Source: Byssovorax sp. (GTDB lineage Bacteria; Myxococcota_A; Polyangia; Polyangiales; Polyangiaceae). From it: a stretch of DNA of 54,092 nucleotides. Position 1 is the stretch's first letter; the number at the start of each line of letters is the position of its first letter. The stretch spans positions 1 to 54,092 of the forward strand of contig JANYGI010000130.1 of NCBI GenBank assembly GCA_025362495.1, given 5' to 3'. The notes beneath the pieces were generated by a model. That model was given only the letters and a program-made list of their open reading frames with translations. It did no database searches and was not told the origin of the DNA. This document shows positions 15,577 to 24,703 of the stretch, one piece after another. The position numbers and the translations under genes were made by a program.

Positions 15577-18500
15577 ATGAACGCCGAGGAGCTCGCGCAG
15601 GCGCTCGGCGACAACCGCCGCTTCGAAGTGCTGCGGGTCCTCGGCGAGGGCGGCATGGGCACGGTCTACGAGGCGCTCGATCGCGAGCGGGGCGCGCACG
15701 TCGCGCTGAAGACGCTGCGCGAGGTGCACCCCGACGCGCGCTTCCGCTTCAAGCGCGAGTTCCGCTCGCTTCAGCACATCCATCACCCCAACCTGGTCAG
15801 CCTGGGCGAGCTCCTCGACGAGCACGGGCAGCTCTTCTTCACGATGGAGCTCGTCGACGGCGTCCATTTTCTCGACTACCTGCGCGGCGTCGTCGACGCG
15901 GGCCTCGCGCTCGAGGGCGAGGAGAACGAGACGCGCTCGACGGCGCCGACGTCGGCAGAGCAGCGCTCGCGTGTCCGCGGATCCGCGAGCGCGCCCCCGT
16001 CGATCGACGAGCCCCGGATCCGCTCGGCGTTCGGGCAGCTCGCGCGCGGGCTCCACGCGCTGCACCTCGCGGGCAAGGTCCACCGCGACGTGAAGCCCTC
16101 GAACGTGCTCGTCACCGCCGAGGGGCGCGTGGTCGTCCTCGACTTCGGCCTCGTGCAGGGCGTGGCCGAGAGCGAGCTCCAGTTCCTCGTCGTCGGCACC
16201 GCGCGCTACATGGCGCCGGAGCAGGCGGCCGGTGAGCCCGTCGGCCCGGAGGCCGACTGGTACAGCGTCGGGGTCATGCTCTACCTCGCGCTCACGGGGA
16301 CCTTCCCGTTTCAGCCCTCGCCGCAGGTGCGGCCGAGCTCGCGGCGCCGCGCAGATCCGCCGCCGCCGAGCACCCTCGCGCCCGGCGTGCCCGCGGCGCT
16401 CGACGCGCTCTGCGTCGCGCTGCTCCGCGGCGATCCCGCGACGCGCCCCCGCGGCGACGAGGTGCTGCGTCGCCTCGGCGTCGACGACGAGCCCGCGCCG
16501 CTCCTCCAGCGCGTGCAGGACGCGTGGTTCATCGGGCGACGCGCCGAGCTCGCGGCCCTCGACGCGGCCTTCGCGGCGACGGTGGCGGGCGCCGCGCGGG
16601 TGGTGCTGATCGAGGGCGAGTCCGGGATGGGCAAGAGCGCCCTGATGCGCCGCTTCCTCGAGCGCTTGCCCGCGAGCGCGCTGACGCTGCGCGGCCACTG
16701 CTACGAGCGCGACAGCGTGCCCTACAAGGGCGTGGATCAGCTCGTGGACGAGCTCGGCGTCCATCTCTCGCGCCTCGACGCCGCCGACGTCGAGGCGCTG
16801 TTGCCCCCCGACGCGAATCAGCTCGAGCAAGTCTTCCCGGTGCTCCGGCTCGCGCGCGCCGGCCGCTTGCCGATCTTCCCGCCGAGCGCCGGCCTCGACG
16901 ATCCGACGATCGTCGCGCTGCGTGGTCCCGCGAGCCGCCGCCTCGAGGCGCGATCGCTGTCGCTGGCCGTCGATCCGCTGGGGCGGCGCGCCCGCGTCTT
17001 CGCGGCGCTGCGCGAGCTGCTGCGGCGCCTCGCCGCGCGCGCGCCGCTGGTGCTCTCGATCGACGATCTCCAGTGGGCCGACGCCGACAGCCTCGCCCTG
17101 CTGTTCGAAGTGCTGCGCGCCCCGGCGCCGCCGCCGCTGCTGCTGGTCGCGACGCTGAGGCGCGGCGCGGGCCTCCCCCCGCAGCGCTTCGACGCCGTGT
17201 TCGCGCGCGAGGCGCTGGGGCGAGTCGTCGTCGATCGTCTCAGCGTCGCGGACGGGCGCGATCTCGTCGGCTCGCTCCTCGACGGTGTCCCGGCGGCCGA
17301 CTCGCCGATCAACGCCGACAGCCTCGTCGAGGAGGCGGGCGGGCACCCGCTGTTCATCGACGCGCTGCTGCGCCATCGCCTCGCGCAGGCCAGCGACGGC
17401 GGCGTGATCCGCCTCGACGACGCGCTCTGGACGCGCATCTGCCGGCTCGAGCCGGGCGCGCGCCGCCTGCTCGATCTGGTCGCCGTCGCGGGGGCGCCGC
17501 TGCGACGCGACGTCGCCGAGCGCTGCGAGGCCGCCGAGTCCGCCGAGGTCCCGCGCATCGTCGCGGCGCTCCAGTCCGCGAACCTGATCCGCGTCGTCGG
17601 CGCGGGCCGCGACGAGGCGATCGAGACCTACCACGACCGCGTGCGCGAGACCGTCGCGCGCCGCCTCGATCCCGTCGCCGCGCGCGCGCTGCACGGTCGC
17701 CTCGCCCGCGCGCTCGAGGCCGCAGGCGGCGCCGAGATCGAGGCCCTCGCCCGGCATTTCCAGGCCGCGGGCGAGCCCGTCGCCGCGCTCGCGTACGCGG
17801 TGCGCGCCGCCGATCAGGCCGCTCTGGCCTTCGCGTTCGATCACGCGTCGCGCCTCTACCGCACCGCGATCGCGCTGGTCGGGAATGACACCAATGCGCA
17901 GCGCGCCCTCGAAGAGAAGCTCGGCGACGCGCTCGCCAGCGCGGGCCGCGGCGCCGAGGCGGCCGAGGCCTACCTCCGCGCGGGACGCGGCGCGCCCGAC
18001 GAGATCCGCCTCGAGAACGAGCGGAAGGCCGCCGAGAATTTCCTCCGCTCCGGCTACGTCGACGAGGGCCTGCGCACGCTGCGCGCCGTGGTCGCCTCGC
18101 GCGATCTCGAGATCCCGAAGACGCCGGGCCGCGCCCTCGCTGCGCTGCTCTTTCATCGCGCCGAGCTCCGCCTCCGCGGCCTCGGGTTCGTCGAGCGCCC
18201 CGAGCGCGAGATCCCCGCGGCGCGCCTCGCCAAGATCGACGTCTGCTGGTCGGCCGCGCTCGGCCTCGCGCTCGTCGACTCCGCGCGCGGCGCCGGCTTC
18301 CAGACGCGGAACCTCCTCCTGTCGCTCGAGGCCGGCGAACCGTACCGCATCGCGCGCGCCCTCTGCTTCGAGGCCGCCTTCCTCTCCACCGACGGCGGCG
18401 GCGCGCTCCGCCGCGTCGACGATCTCCTCGATCGCAGCGAGGCCCTCGCCGCGCGCACCGGCCACCCTCACGCGCTCGGCCTCGTCGCGCTCACCACCGG

Positions 18501-19374
18501 CGTCACGCGCTTCTGCGTCGGCCGCTTCCGCGAGAGCGTCGACGCCCTCGATCGCGCCGACGTGATCCTCCGCGAGCGCTGCACCGGCGTGCAATGGGAG
18601 CGCGGCTCGCTCGCCACCTTCGCGGCCTGGGATCTCTGGCTCCTCGGCGATCTGCGCGAGCTCGCGCGCCGCATGCCGCTCTACCTGCGCGAGGCCGAGG
18701 ACCGCGGCGATCGCTACCTCGCCACCAACCTCCGCACTTGCTTCAGCAACGCCTACTGGCTGCTCCACGACGACGCCGCCGGGGCCGAGCGCGAAGCCGA
18801 CGCCGGCATGGGCGCGTGGTCGAAGCAGGGCTTCCACCTCCAGCATTTCTTCGATTTCATCGCCCGCGGTCAGCTCGCGCTCTACCGCGGCGACGGCCCG
18901 CGAGGGCACGCGCGCGTCGTCGACGAGTGGCCGCGCCTCGTCCGCTCGCTCACGCTCCGCATGCAGGTGGCGCGCGTCTTCAGCGTCCACCTCCGCGCGC
19001 GCACCGCGCTCGCCGCCGCCGCGGGATCGCGCTCGCCGCGCGCCCTCCTGCGCGAGGTCGATCGCGCCGCCTCGCGCCTCGAGTCCGAGCGCATGCTCTG
19101 GGCCGATCCGCTGGCGGCCCTCGCGCGCGCCGGCGCCGAAAACCTCCGCGGCGATCACCCCCGCGCGGCGGCCCACCTCGACGTCGCGATCCGCGGCCTC
19201 CACGCCGCCGGCCTCGGCCTCTTCGAAGCGACGGCGCGGCTGCGGCGCGGCCGCTTGATCGGCGGCGACGCCGGCCTCGCCGAGGCCGCCCTGGCCGACC
19301 GGTGGATGCGCGAGCGCGGCGTCGTCAGCCCCGAGCGCACCGCCGCGATGATGGCCCCAGGATTCCGAGGCTAG
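15577..19374 (+). CDS. Ser/Thr protein kinase fused to an AAA-ATPase and helical repeats (PknK/MalT-like layout)
   Basis: This is a 1265-aa protein starting at ATG 15577. The kinase domain covers residues ~15-300: glycine loop GEGGMGTVYEA, ATP lysine K45, catalytic HRDVKPSN at H169-D171, DFG at D189-G191 and an APEQ segment. All catalytic residues are present, so it should be active. An orphan-type AAA ATPase follows with Walker A GESGMGKS at 347-354 and Walker B LVLSIDDLQWAD. After that comes ~700 residues of Ala/Leu/Arg-rich helical, TPR-like sequence. There is no DNA-binding domain and no TM. Such kinases in myxobacteria regulate development and metabolism. The target here is unknown. Confidence 0.9.
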   Translation: MNAEELAQALGDNRRFEVLRVLGEGGMGTVYEALDRERGAHVALKTLREVHPDARFRFKREFRSLQHIHHPNLVSLGELLDEHGQLFFTMELVDGVHFLDYLRGVVDAGLALEGEENETRSTAPTSAEQRSRVRGSASAPPSIDEPRIRSAFGQLARGLHALHLAGKVHRDVKPSNVLVTAEGRVVVLDFGLVQGVAESELQFLVVGTARYMAPEQAAGEPVGPEADWYSVGVMLYLALTGTFPFQPSPQVRPSSRRRADPPPPSTLAPGVPAALDALCVALLRGDPATRPRGDEVLRRLGVDDEPAPLLQRVQDAWFIGRRAELAALDAAFAATVAGAARVVLIEGESGMGKSALMRRFLERLPASALTLRGHCYERDSVPYKGVDQLVDELGVHLSRLDAADVEALLPPDANQLEQVFPVLRLARAGRLPIFPPSAGLDDPTIVALRGPASRRLEARSLSLAVDPLGRRARVFAALRELLRRLAARAPLVLSIDDLQWADADSLALLFEVLRAPAPPPLLLVATLRRGAGLPPQRFDAVFAREALGRVVVDRLSVADGRDLVGSLLDGVPAADSPINADSLVEEAGGHPLFIDALLRHRLAQASDGGVIRLDDALWTRICRLEPGARRLLDLVAVAGAPLRRDVAERCEAAESAEVPRIVAALQSANLIRVVGAGRDEAIETYHDRVRETVARRLDPVAARALHGRLARALEAAGGAEIEALARHFQAAGEPVAALAYAVRAADQAALAFAFDHASRLYRTAIALVGNDTNAQRALEEKLGDALASAGRGAEAAEAYLRAGRGAPDEIRLENERKAAENFLRSGYVDEGLRTLRAVVASRDLEIPKTPGRALAALLFHRAELRLRGLGFVERPEREIPAARLAKIDVCWSAALGLALVDSARGAGFQTRNLLLSLEAGEPYRIARALCFEAAFLSTDGGGALRRVDDLLDRSEALAARTGHPHALGLVALTTGVTRFCVGRFRESVDALDRADVILRERCTGVQWERGSLATFAAWDLWLLGDLRELARRMPLYLREAEDRGDRYLATNLRTCFSNAYWLLHDDAAGAEREADAGMGAWSKQGFHLQHFFDFIARGQLALYRGDGPRGHARVVDEWPRLVRSLTLRMQVARVFSVHLRARTALAAAAGSRSPRALLREVDRAASRLESERMLWADPLAALARAGAENLRGDHPRAAAHLDVAIRGLHAAGLGLFEATARLRRGRLIGGDAGLAEAALADRWMRERGVVSPERTAAMMAPGFRG

Positions 19375-19378
19375 GCCG

Positions 19379-20611
19379 ATGAGCGATCTCCTCCGCGGAC
19401 GCGTGATCGATGTCTCCACCGCCGGCGCGACGCGCTCGGCCGTGATCCTCGCGGGCAGCACCTCGCGTCCGATCGCGCTCGCCGCGTCCGCGCCCGAGCT
19501 ACGGCCCGGCGATCTCGTCACGCTCACGCTCGCCGGAGGCGGCGCGCGCGTCGACGCGATCCACTCCCGCGCCGCGCCGGGCGCGTGGACCGAAGGCGGC
19601 GACGCGCTCCGCTGGCGCCGCCCCATAGCGTCGCCCTCGCGCATGGAAACCCTGTGGGCGCGCCAGGAGATCCTCCGCGCGATCCGCGGCTACTTCCACG
19701 ACGAAGGCTTCCTCGAGATCCAGGCGCCGCTGCTGGTGAAGGGCGCGTGCCCCGACGCCCACCTCGAGCCGCTGCGCGCAGGCGTTGGCGCCTACCTCAC
19801 GACGTCGACCGAGTACCAGATCAAGCGGATGATCGTCGGCGGCTTCGACCGGCTCTTCACGCTCACGCAGAACTTCCGCGGCGGTGACGTCGGCGGCCGC
19901 CACAACCCCGAGTTCACCATGCTCGAGTGGGCGCGCACCCACGCCTCGCTCGACGACATCGAGCGCGACGCCGAGGCCCTGGTGAAGCGGGCATTTCGCG
20001 CCATTCACCATGACACGAAATCGCTGCGCTGGGCTGGCCGCGAGATCGACATCGACGCCCCCTGGGCGCGTGTCACCGTGCGCGACGCCCTCGCGCGTCA
20101 CCTCGGGATCGAGGCCGCGCCGGATCTCTCGCCGACGTCGCTCCGATCCGAGGTCGCGCGCCTCGGGCTCGACGTGCCCGCGTCGTTCCTCGACGACGAC
20201 GCGCTGCTCGTCTCGTACCTGCTCGACCTGATGCAGCCTCACCTCGGCGCCCCCGCGCCCACGTTCCTCTGCGCGTGGCCCGCGTTCATGACCTCGTCGG
20301 CCGCGCTGCTCGACGACGCGCCGGCCATCGCCGATCGCAGTGAGCTCCTTATCGCCGGCCTCGAGCTCAGCGACGGCTTCCCCTCGCTCCGCGATCCGGA
20401 GCTGCAAGCGCGCCTCTTCGATCGCGAGAACGCCCGCCGCGTCGACGAGGGCCGCGCGCCCGTCGCCCTCGACGAGCGCTACCTCGCCGCGCTGCGCGAG
20501 GGCATCCCGCCCGGCGCGGGGATGGCGCTCGGGATCGATCGCCTCGTGATGATCCTGACGGGCCGAGAGCAGATCCGCGACGTGCTCCCCTTCGCGTGGG
20601 ACGAGCTGTAA
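19379..20611 (+). CDS. epmA: EpmA-like elongation factor P lysyl ligase (class II lysyl-tRNA synthetase paralogue) with extra N-terminal domain
   Basis: Residues ~88-410 align with EpmA/PoxA, which attaches (R)-beta-lysine to EF-P to help ribosomes pass polyproline. Motif 2 is visible as TSTEYQIKRMIVGG, FTLTQNFRGG and GRHNPEFTMLEW. Motif 3 is GMALGIDRLVMIL. There is no tRNA anticodon-binding domain. E. coli EpmA is 325 aa; this one has ~85 additional N-terminal, beta-rich residues (GRVIDVSTAG, LRPGDLVTLTLAGG), perhaps a small OB- or SH3-like fold. ATG 19379 comes 4 nt after the kinase stop, so it shares that transcript. Neither efp nor epmB is in the window. A free-standing lysyl-tRNA synthetase-like enzyme with another substrate is the alternative. 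Confidence 0.82.
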   Translation: MSDLLRGRVIDVSTAGATRSAVILAGSTSRPIALAASAPELRPGDLVTLTLAGGGARVDAIHSRAAPGAWTEGGDALRWRRPIASPSRMETLWARQEILRAIRGYFHDEGFLEIQAPLLVKGACPDAHLEPLRAGVGAYLTTSTEYQIKRMIVGGFDRLFTLTQNFRGGDVGGRHNPEFTMLEWARTHASLDDIERDAEALVKRAFRAIHHDTKSLRWAGREIDIDAPWARVTVRDALARHLGIEAAPDLSPTSLRSEVARLGLDVPASFLDDDALLVSYLLDLMQPHLGAPAPTFLCAWPAFMTSSAALLDDAPAIADRSELLIAGLELSDGFPSLRDPELQARLFDRENARRVDEGRAPVALDERYLAALREGIPPGAGMALGIDRLVMILTGREQIRDVLPFAWDEL

Positions 20612-20748
20612 AAGCGGCCGAGATCGATCGGGCGCAGGTGGGTGCCGTCGGCTCGCCGCTCTTTCACGATCCCCACATGGACAGCGCCGGAAAGTCGGAG
20701 CGTGCGGCAGCCGACGCTCGGGTCGGGTAGGGTGATGGAAGGGCTTCC

Positions 20749-21461
20749 ATGGCGAACAATCGAATCAATCAGATCCGCGTTCAGGGGCTGCGCACGCTCG
20801 CCGACGTGACGCTCGATCTCGGCGGGCTGACCGTGCTCATCGGCGACAACGGGAGCGGGAAGAGCAGCCTGGTTGAAGCGTGCGAGATCCTGCGGCGGGC
20901 AGCGGGGGAAACTTCGCCGACGAGTTTCAGAAGATCCATGGCGGAGCGCCGGGGCTCTTCCGCTTCGGCGCCGCTGATCTCAAGCTCACCGTGCGCGCGG
21001 ATGTCGCGCCGTGGCCGCTCGAATACTCGTTCGTGATCCGTGATGGCGGTGTCATCGATTCCGAGCGGCTCGACATCATGTATCCCGAAGACGACCCGGA
21101 GGATCCACGGCCTCACCCTGGGCCGGTGCTCGACCGCAACGGCGAAGCGTTCAGTTACTTCACCGTCGAAACGTACGGTGCGCGATTCGAAAGGCGTATT
21201 GATTCGAGGCAGCTGGCGCTGACGTCATTTGGCAAGTTTGCCCCGCACATCGCGATTTCGGACATGATTGACGTCCTGCGCGGCATCGACGTGCAGCTCT
21301 CCTTCGACACCACCGCGCGCTGGGCGCAGCGTGCGCGAGGTGCTCAGTCGCCACTCCGGGGAGCGCCGACGATCGAGCCCGCAGAGACCCTGTCCCGCTT
21401 CGGGGACAACCTCGCCAGCGCGTTCAACTCGCTCCGGAACGACTTCTCCGAGGCGCACTGG
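20749..21461 (+). pseudogene. AAA/SMC-type predicted ATPase, frameshifted and 3'-truncated
   Basis: The N-terminus (ATG 20749) reads NRINQIRVQGLRTLADVTLD then VLIGDNGSGKSSL, the Walker A of RecF/SMC-like ATPases. Coding continuity breaks near 20,905 in a run of five Gs. Adding one G joins ILRRAAG to GNFADEFQKIHGG in the next frame, which then continues to 21461 (TVRADVAPWPLEYSFVIRDGG, FNSLRNDFSEAHW). At 21461 the frame runs into the reverse complement of a LysR gene. The signature, Walker B and D-loop that should follow are lost. It is a decayed gene, although the G-run frameshift alone could be a sequencing error. Confidence 0.8.
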
Positions 21462-21779
21462 GTTGTCCGTCGTCGCGAGGTGAAGCGTCCGCGCGCACGT
21501 GTGCGGATCGAACGGCTCGCTCGCCGCGAACACGCGCTCGACCTGCGCCACCGCGGCGGCGACGGGCTCGACGAGCGACCGCGCGCGCTCGGTCAGCACC
21601 ATCGCGCGGCCCGCGGGCACGAGCAGCGGATCGCCGAAATGATCGCGCAGCCGGCCGAGCGCGTGGCTCATCGACGACTGCTCGCGGCCCACGCGCTTCG
21701 CCGCGCGCGTCACGTTCTTCTCGGCGAGCAGCGCGTGCAGCGCGAGGAGCAGGTTGGCGTCGACGTTGCGCAGGCTCAT
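21462..21779 (-). pseudogene. LysR-family transcriptional regulator, N-terminal fragment
   Basis: Reading from ATG 21779 leftwards gives NVDANLLLALHALLAEKN then VTRAAKRVGREQSSMSHALG, a LysR helix-turn-helix, through to TLHLATTDN at the start of the effector domain (~106 residues). At 21461 the reading continues into the antisense of the ATPase fragment and stops at 21225, so the co-inducer domain is missing. ATG 21779 overlaps the stop of the upstream acetyltransferase-like gene (ATGA at 21776-21779), which shows the two genes were once translationally coupled. The remaining piece might still bind DNA but probably does not respond to ligand. Confidence 0.8.
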
Positions 21780-22504
21780 GCGGTCCTGCAGAGGAAGATC
21801 GTCTCGTGCGCGTCGACATGGGCCGCAGGCGTGCGCGCCACCATCCCGAAGCGCTGCGCCACGCGCGCTCCATCGGCTGAAACAGTGAGCGCGGCGAGCC
21901 CGCGATGCGGCGTCTGCGCCACGTCGTCGGCCAGCGCCTTCACCACGCGCGCCGCCATCCGCGTCCCACGCAGCCGCGGAACCACGCTGTAGTTGAAGAG
22001 ATAAAGAAAGCTCCCGCCGGCCTCCACGCCGGAGAGCGCGGTGATCGCCGGACCCGCGAGCGACGCCGTCCCGTCCTCGAACCGCGCGAACGTGGCCTCC
22101 GCGATCGGGATCACCGCGGTGTAGCCGAGCGGGATCCACGCGGATCCCGCGCCGCCGATCCTCGCGCCCCAGAGCCGGAATCCTCGCGGATACGCCCGCA
22201 TCGCGGCGGCCAGCCGATCGAAGCTCACCTGATCCGAAGGCTCCGCGTAGCACGCGAGATCGGCGGCGAACGTCGCGCCGACGAGCCCACGCCACCGCGC
22301 GTCGCCGTCCCGATCGCTCGCCTCCATCGCGCCCGCTGCGCCCGCGGGCTCGCTCTCGATCGCCTCGAACGAAGCCGCGAGCTCGTCGGTGATCGCCGCC
22401 TCGCGCGCCCGCTCGATCACGCGCGCGATCCGCCCCGGGAGAGCGTCCCAGTCGCTGAAATCCGCGAGCGTCTCCGCGCCTCGCCTGGCCTCCGTCGTCG
22501 ACAT
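21776..22504 (-). CDS. GNAT-like acetyltransferase, putative
   Basis: This is a 242-aa protein starting at ATG 22504. The C-terminal half looks like a GNAT fold: GYTAVIPIAEATFARFEDG, FLYLFNYSVVPRLRGTRMAA (the V-x-x-x-x-R-G-x-R/G coenzyme A loop) and VSADGARVAQRFGMVA near the end. The N-terminal ~90 residues are helical and acidic without a recognised domain. A longer open frame upstream runs over the divergent gene and is ignored. The substrate is unknown. It ends by overlapping the LysR fragment by 4 nt and faces away from the next gene across a 58-nt gap that must hold both promoters. Confidence 0.65.
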   Translation of the reverse strand: MSTTEARRGAETLADFSDWDALPGRIARVIERAREAAITDELAASFEAIESEPAGAAGAMEASDRDGDARWRGLVGATFAADLACYAEPSDQVSFDRLAAAMRAYPRGFRLWGARIGGAGSAWIPLGYTAVIPIAEATFARFEDGTASLAGPAITALSGVEAGGSFLYLFNYSVVPRLRGTRMAARVVKALADDVAQTPHRGLAALTVSADGARVAQRFGMVARTPAAHVDAHETIFLCRTA

Positions 22505-22562
22505 GCCAGGCACCTTAACAAGCCCAATCGCTCGCCGCGAACCGCCTGCTAGCCTGCGCCGG

Positions 22563-23144
22563 ATGCAGCTCGTCCCCGTGCTCGAGACCAGGCGCCTCGT
22601 CCTCACGATCTTGCCGGGGTCGGCCGCGTCTCGGCTGCTCACGTTCGCCATCGAGAACGACGCGCACCTCGCGCGCTGGGAGCCGCCGCACCCCGACGGT
22701 TTCTTCACCGAAGGCTTCTGGCGGCGCCGGCTCGATCGCAGCCGCGAAGAGCTCGCGCGCGGCGAGTCGCTCCGCTTCACCATCGCCCACCGCGACGCGC
22801 CCGACGGGCCGGTGCTCGGCCACTGCAACTTCAACCAGATCGTCCGGGGCGCGTTCCAGGCCTGTTATCTCGGCTATTCCATCGACCATCGCTGGCAGGG
22901 CAAAGGGGTGATGTTCGAGGCGCTCGAGCGAGCAATCGAGTTCATCTTCGGTCCGATGCGCCTCCATCGCATCATGGCCAATTACATCCCCACCAACGAG
23001 CGCAGCGGCCGCCTGCTCCGTCGGCTCGGGTTCAGCGTCGAGGGGTATGCGCGCGATTACCTCTACATCCACGATGGCTGGCGCGATCACATCATGACGT
23101 CGCTCACCAACCCGAACCCCACGGCGCCCGCCGCCGGCGGCTGA
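22563..23144 (+). CDS. RimJ/RimL-type GNAT N-acetyltransferase
   Basis: This is a 193-aa protein starting at ATG 22563 (MQLVPVLETRRLVLTIL). It carries the features of ribosomal-protein-alanine N-acetyltransferases: LETRRLVL at the start, LGYSIDHRWQGKGVMFEAL (acetyl-CoA pyrophosphate loop QGKG), and MRLHRIMANYIPTNERSGRLL with LGFSVEGYARDYL at the end. The size is typical. The true substrate could be a ribosomal protein, an antibiotic or a small amine. An earlier in-frame start at 22389 overlaps the divergent acetyltransferase gene and is rejected. Confidence 0.85.
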   Translation: MQLVPVLETRRLVLTILPGSAASRLLTFAIENDAHLARWEPPHPDGFFTEGFWRRRLDRSREELARGESLRFTIAHRDAPDGPVLGHCNFNQIVRGAFQACYLGYSIDHRWQGKGVMFEALERAIEFIFGPMRLHRIMANYIPTNERSGRLLRRLGFSVEGYARDYLYIHDGWRDHIMTSLTNPNPTAPAAGG

Positions 23145-23299
23145 CCGGCAGACCCCTGACGCGCGACTCGTCGCTGCGCCGGGGTGTGTCATGGTCGCGC
23201 CGTCGTTCCGCGATGAATCCTGGGGTTTTTTCCCACTTCCGAGAGTGGCATACGATCTGCGTTGCGGAGCGTGGCGATGCCGCCGCGGAGGTCACCCCC

Positions 23300-24703
23300 A
23301 TGCGCTCGATCAAATCTCTCGTCCTCGCGATTCCGCTGCTCGCCCTCGGCGTCTCGCACGCCGGCGACGCCGCGGCGTTCGGTGGGTGCTTTCACGAGGC
23401 CGCCGCTCAGCCCTCCGCGATACCCGCGGTCACGGGTCACCGGATCATCCTCTCGGTCGCCCCGACGAAGACGACGCTGTGGGATCAGCTATCGTATACC
23501 GGCACGCCGTCGTCGTTCGCGTGGGTGCTCCCGATCAAAGGCACCGTCGAGGTCGGCCTCTCTTCCGACGCCCTCTTCGACAACCTCGACACGCTGACCC
23601 GGATGAACGTCGGTAACGAGGGAGTCACCTGCCTCTACCCGAGCTCGTGCGTTTACGGCGGCGCCACCGGCACCGGCTTCGTGCTCGGCTCCGGCACGGC
23701 CACGAACGGGCCCTACCCCGTCACGGCCTACGCCAGCGCCGTCGTCGGGCCCTATCAGACGGTGCAGCTCCACTCCAGCGATCCGACGGCGCTCACCGCC
23801 TGGCTCGCCGCCAACGGCTTCGCGATACCCGACGACGCCAAGGCGATCATCGCGACCTACGTCGGCGAAGGCTTCGACTTCCTCGCCCTCAAGCTCGTCC
23901 CCGGAATGCCTGCCACCGCGATCCGACCCGTGCGCGTGACGACGCCGGGCACGACTCCCGTGCTCCCTCTGCGCATGACGGCCATCGGCGCGCCAACCAC
24001 GCTTCCCACGACGGTGTGGGTGATGGGCCCTGGCCGCTACGAGGCGACCAACATGCCCGATTTCACCATCACATCGGACCAGCTCACCTGGGATTACGCC
24101 AAGAACACCAGCAACTACGCGGCTCTCCTCCAGGCGTCGTTCGACGCGAGCCCCGGCAAGACGTGGCACATCGAGGGCGCAGAGCCCTTTGCGCCCAAGC
24201 TCCTCCAGGACACGATCACCGCGCTCGCGAAGATCAACGCCGGCGCGAGCGGCTACGGCGCGGGCATGGACAGCGCCGCTCCCAAGGAGGCCGAGGACGA
24301 TCTCGCGGCCCTCTTCGGCGAGCTCGATCCCACCTCGCTCTGGATGACGCGCCTGCAAGGCCAGCTCGGGCAACAGGCCTTCTCCGCGGATCTGACGCTC
24401 GGCCTCTCGGCGATGCAGACGCCGGTGAGCCGGGATTTGACGATCTCCAAGACCACGGGAGTTGCGCCGGTCTGCCCCGTCAATCCACCCTGCGCCGAGA
24501 CGACGAGCGCGGGGGCCACGGGCACCGCAGGGACGAGCGGGGCCGGGGGCTCCTCCAGCAGCGGCGGGGGCTCCTCGAGCAGCGGCGGGGGCTCCAGCAG
24601 TTGCGCGATGGCGCGCGACGGGGGCTCCCCATCGATGCTCGGCGCCCTGAGCGTCCTTGCGGCCATGGCGCTCCTGCGCCGCCGTCGCTGGTCGCTATCT
24701 TGA
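23300..24703 (+). CDS. DUF2330 secreted protein with MYXO-CTERM-like C-terminal anchor
   Basis: This is a 467-aa protein. ATG 23300 has GGAG at 23287-23290. A signal peptide SIKSLVLAIPLLALGVSHAG is followed by FGGCFH, then the DUF2330 body (HRIILSVAPTKTTLWDQLSY, SFAWVLPIKGTVEVGLS). The C-terminus (about residue 405 on) is a Ser/Gly repeat linker, a Cys in SSSCAMARDGG, a hydrophobic stretch LGALSVLAAMALL and the basic end RRRRWS. That tripartite tail is the MYXO-CTERM sorting signal pattern, in which a cysteine is processed for cell-surface anchoring in Myxococcota. The function of DUF2330 is unknown. It is a good lineage marker for this part of the window. Confidence 0.85.
   Translation: MRSIKSLVLAIPLLALGVSHAGDAAAFGGCFHEAAAQPSAIPAVTGHRIILSVAPTKTTLWDQLSYTGTPSSFAWVLPIKGTVEVGLSSDALFDNLDTLTRMNVGNEGVTCLYPSSCVYGGATGTGFVLGSGTATNGPYPVTAYASAVVGPYQTVQLHSSDPTALTAWLAANGFAIPDDAKAIIATYVGEGFDFLALKLVPGMPATAIRPVRVTTPGTTPVLPLRMTAIGAPTTLPTTVWVMGPGRYEATNMPDFTITSDQLTWDYAKNTSNYAALLQASFDASPGKTWHIEGAEPFAPKLLQDTITALAKINAGASGYGAGMDSAAPKEAEDDLAALFGELDPTSLWMTRLQGQLGQQAFSADLTLGLSAMQTPVSRDLTISKTTGVAPVCPVNPPCAETTSAGATGTAGTSGAGGSSSSGGGSSSSGGGSSSCAMARDGGSPSMLGALSVLAAMALLRRRRWSLS

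Noticed and set aside
15424-19644. 1406-codon minus-strand frame opposite the kinase-ATPase gene
   Set aside because: It is an antisense shadow with no protein motifs; the plus-strand kinase motifs are complete.
21225-21461. C-terminal half of a 'LysR' protein reading on from 21461 to 21225
   Set aside because: These codons are the reverse complement of the ATPase fragment and have no LysR effector-domain similarity.
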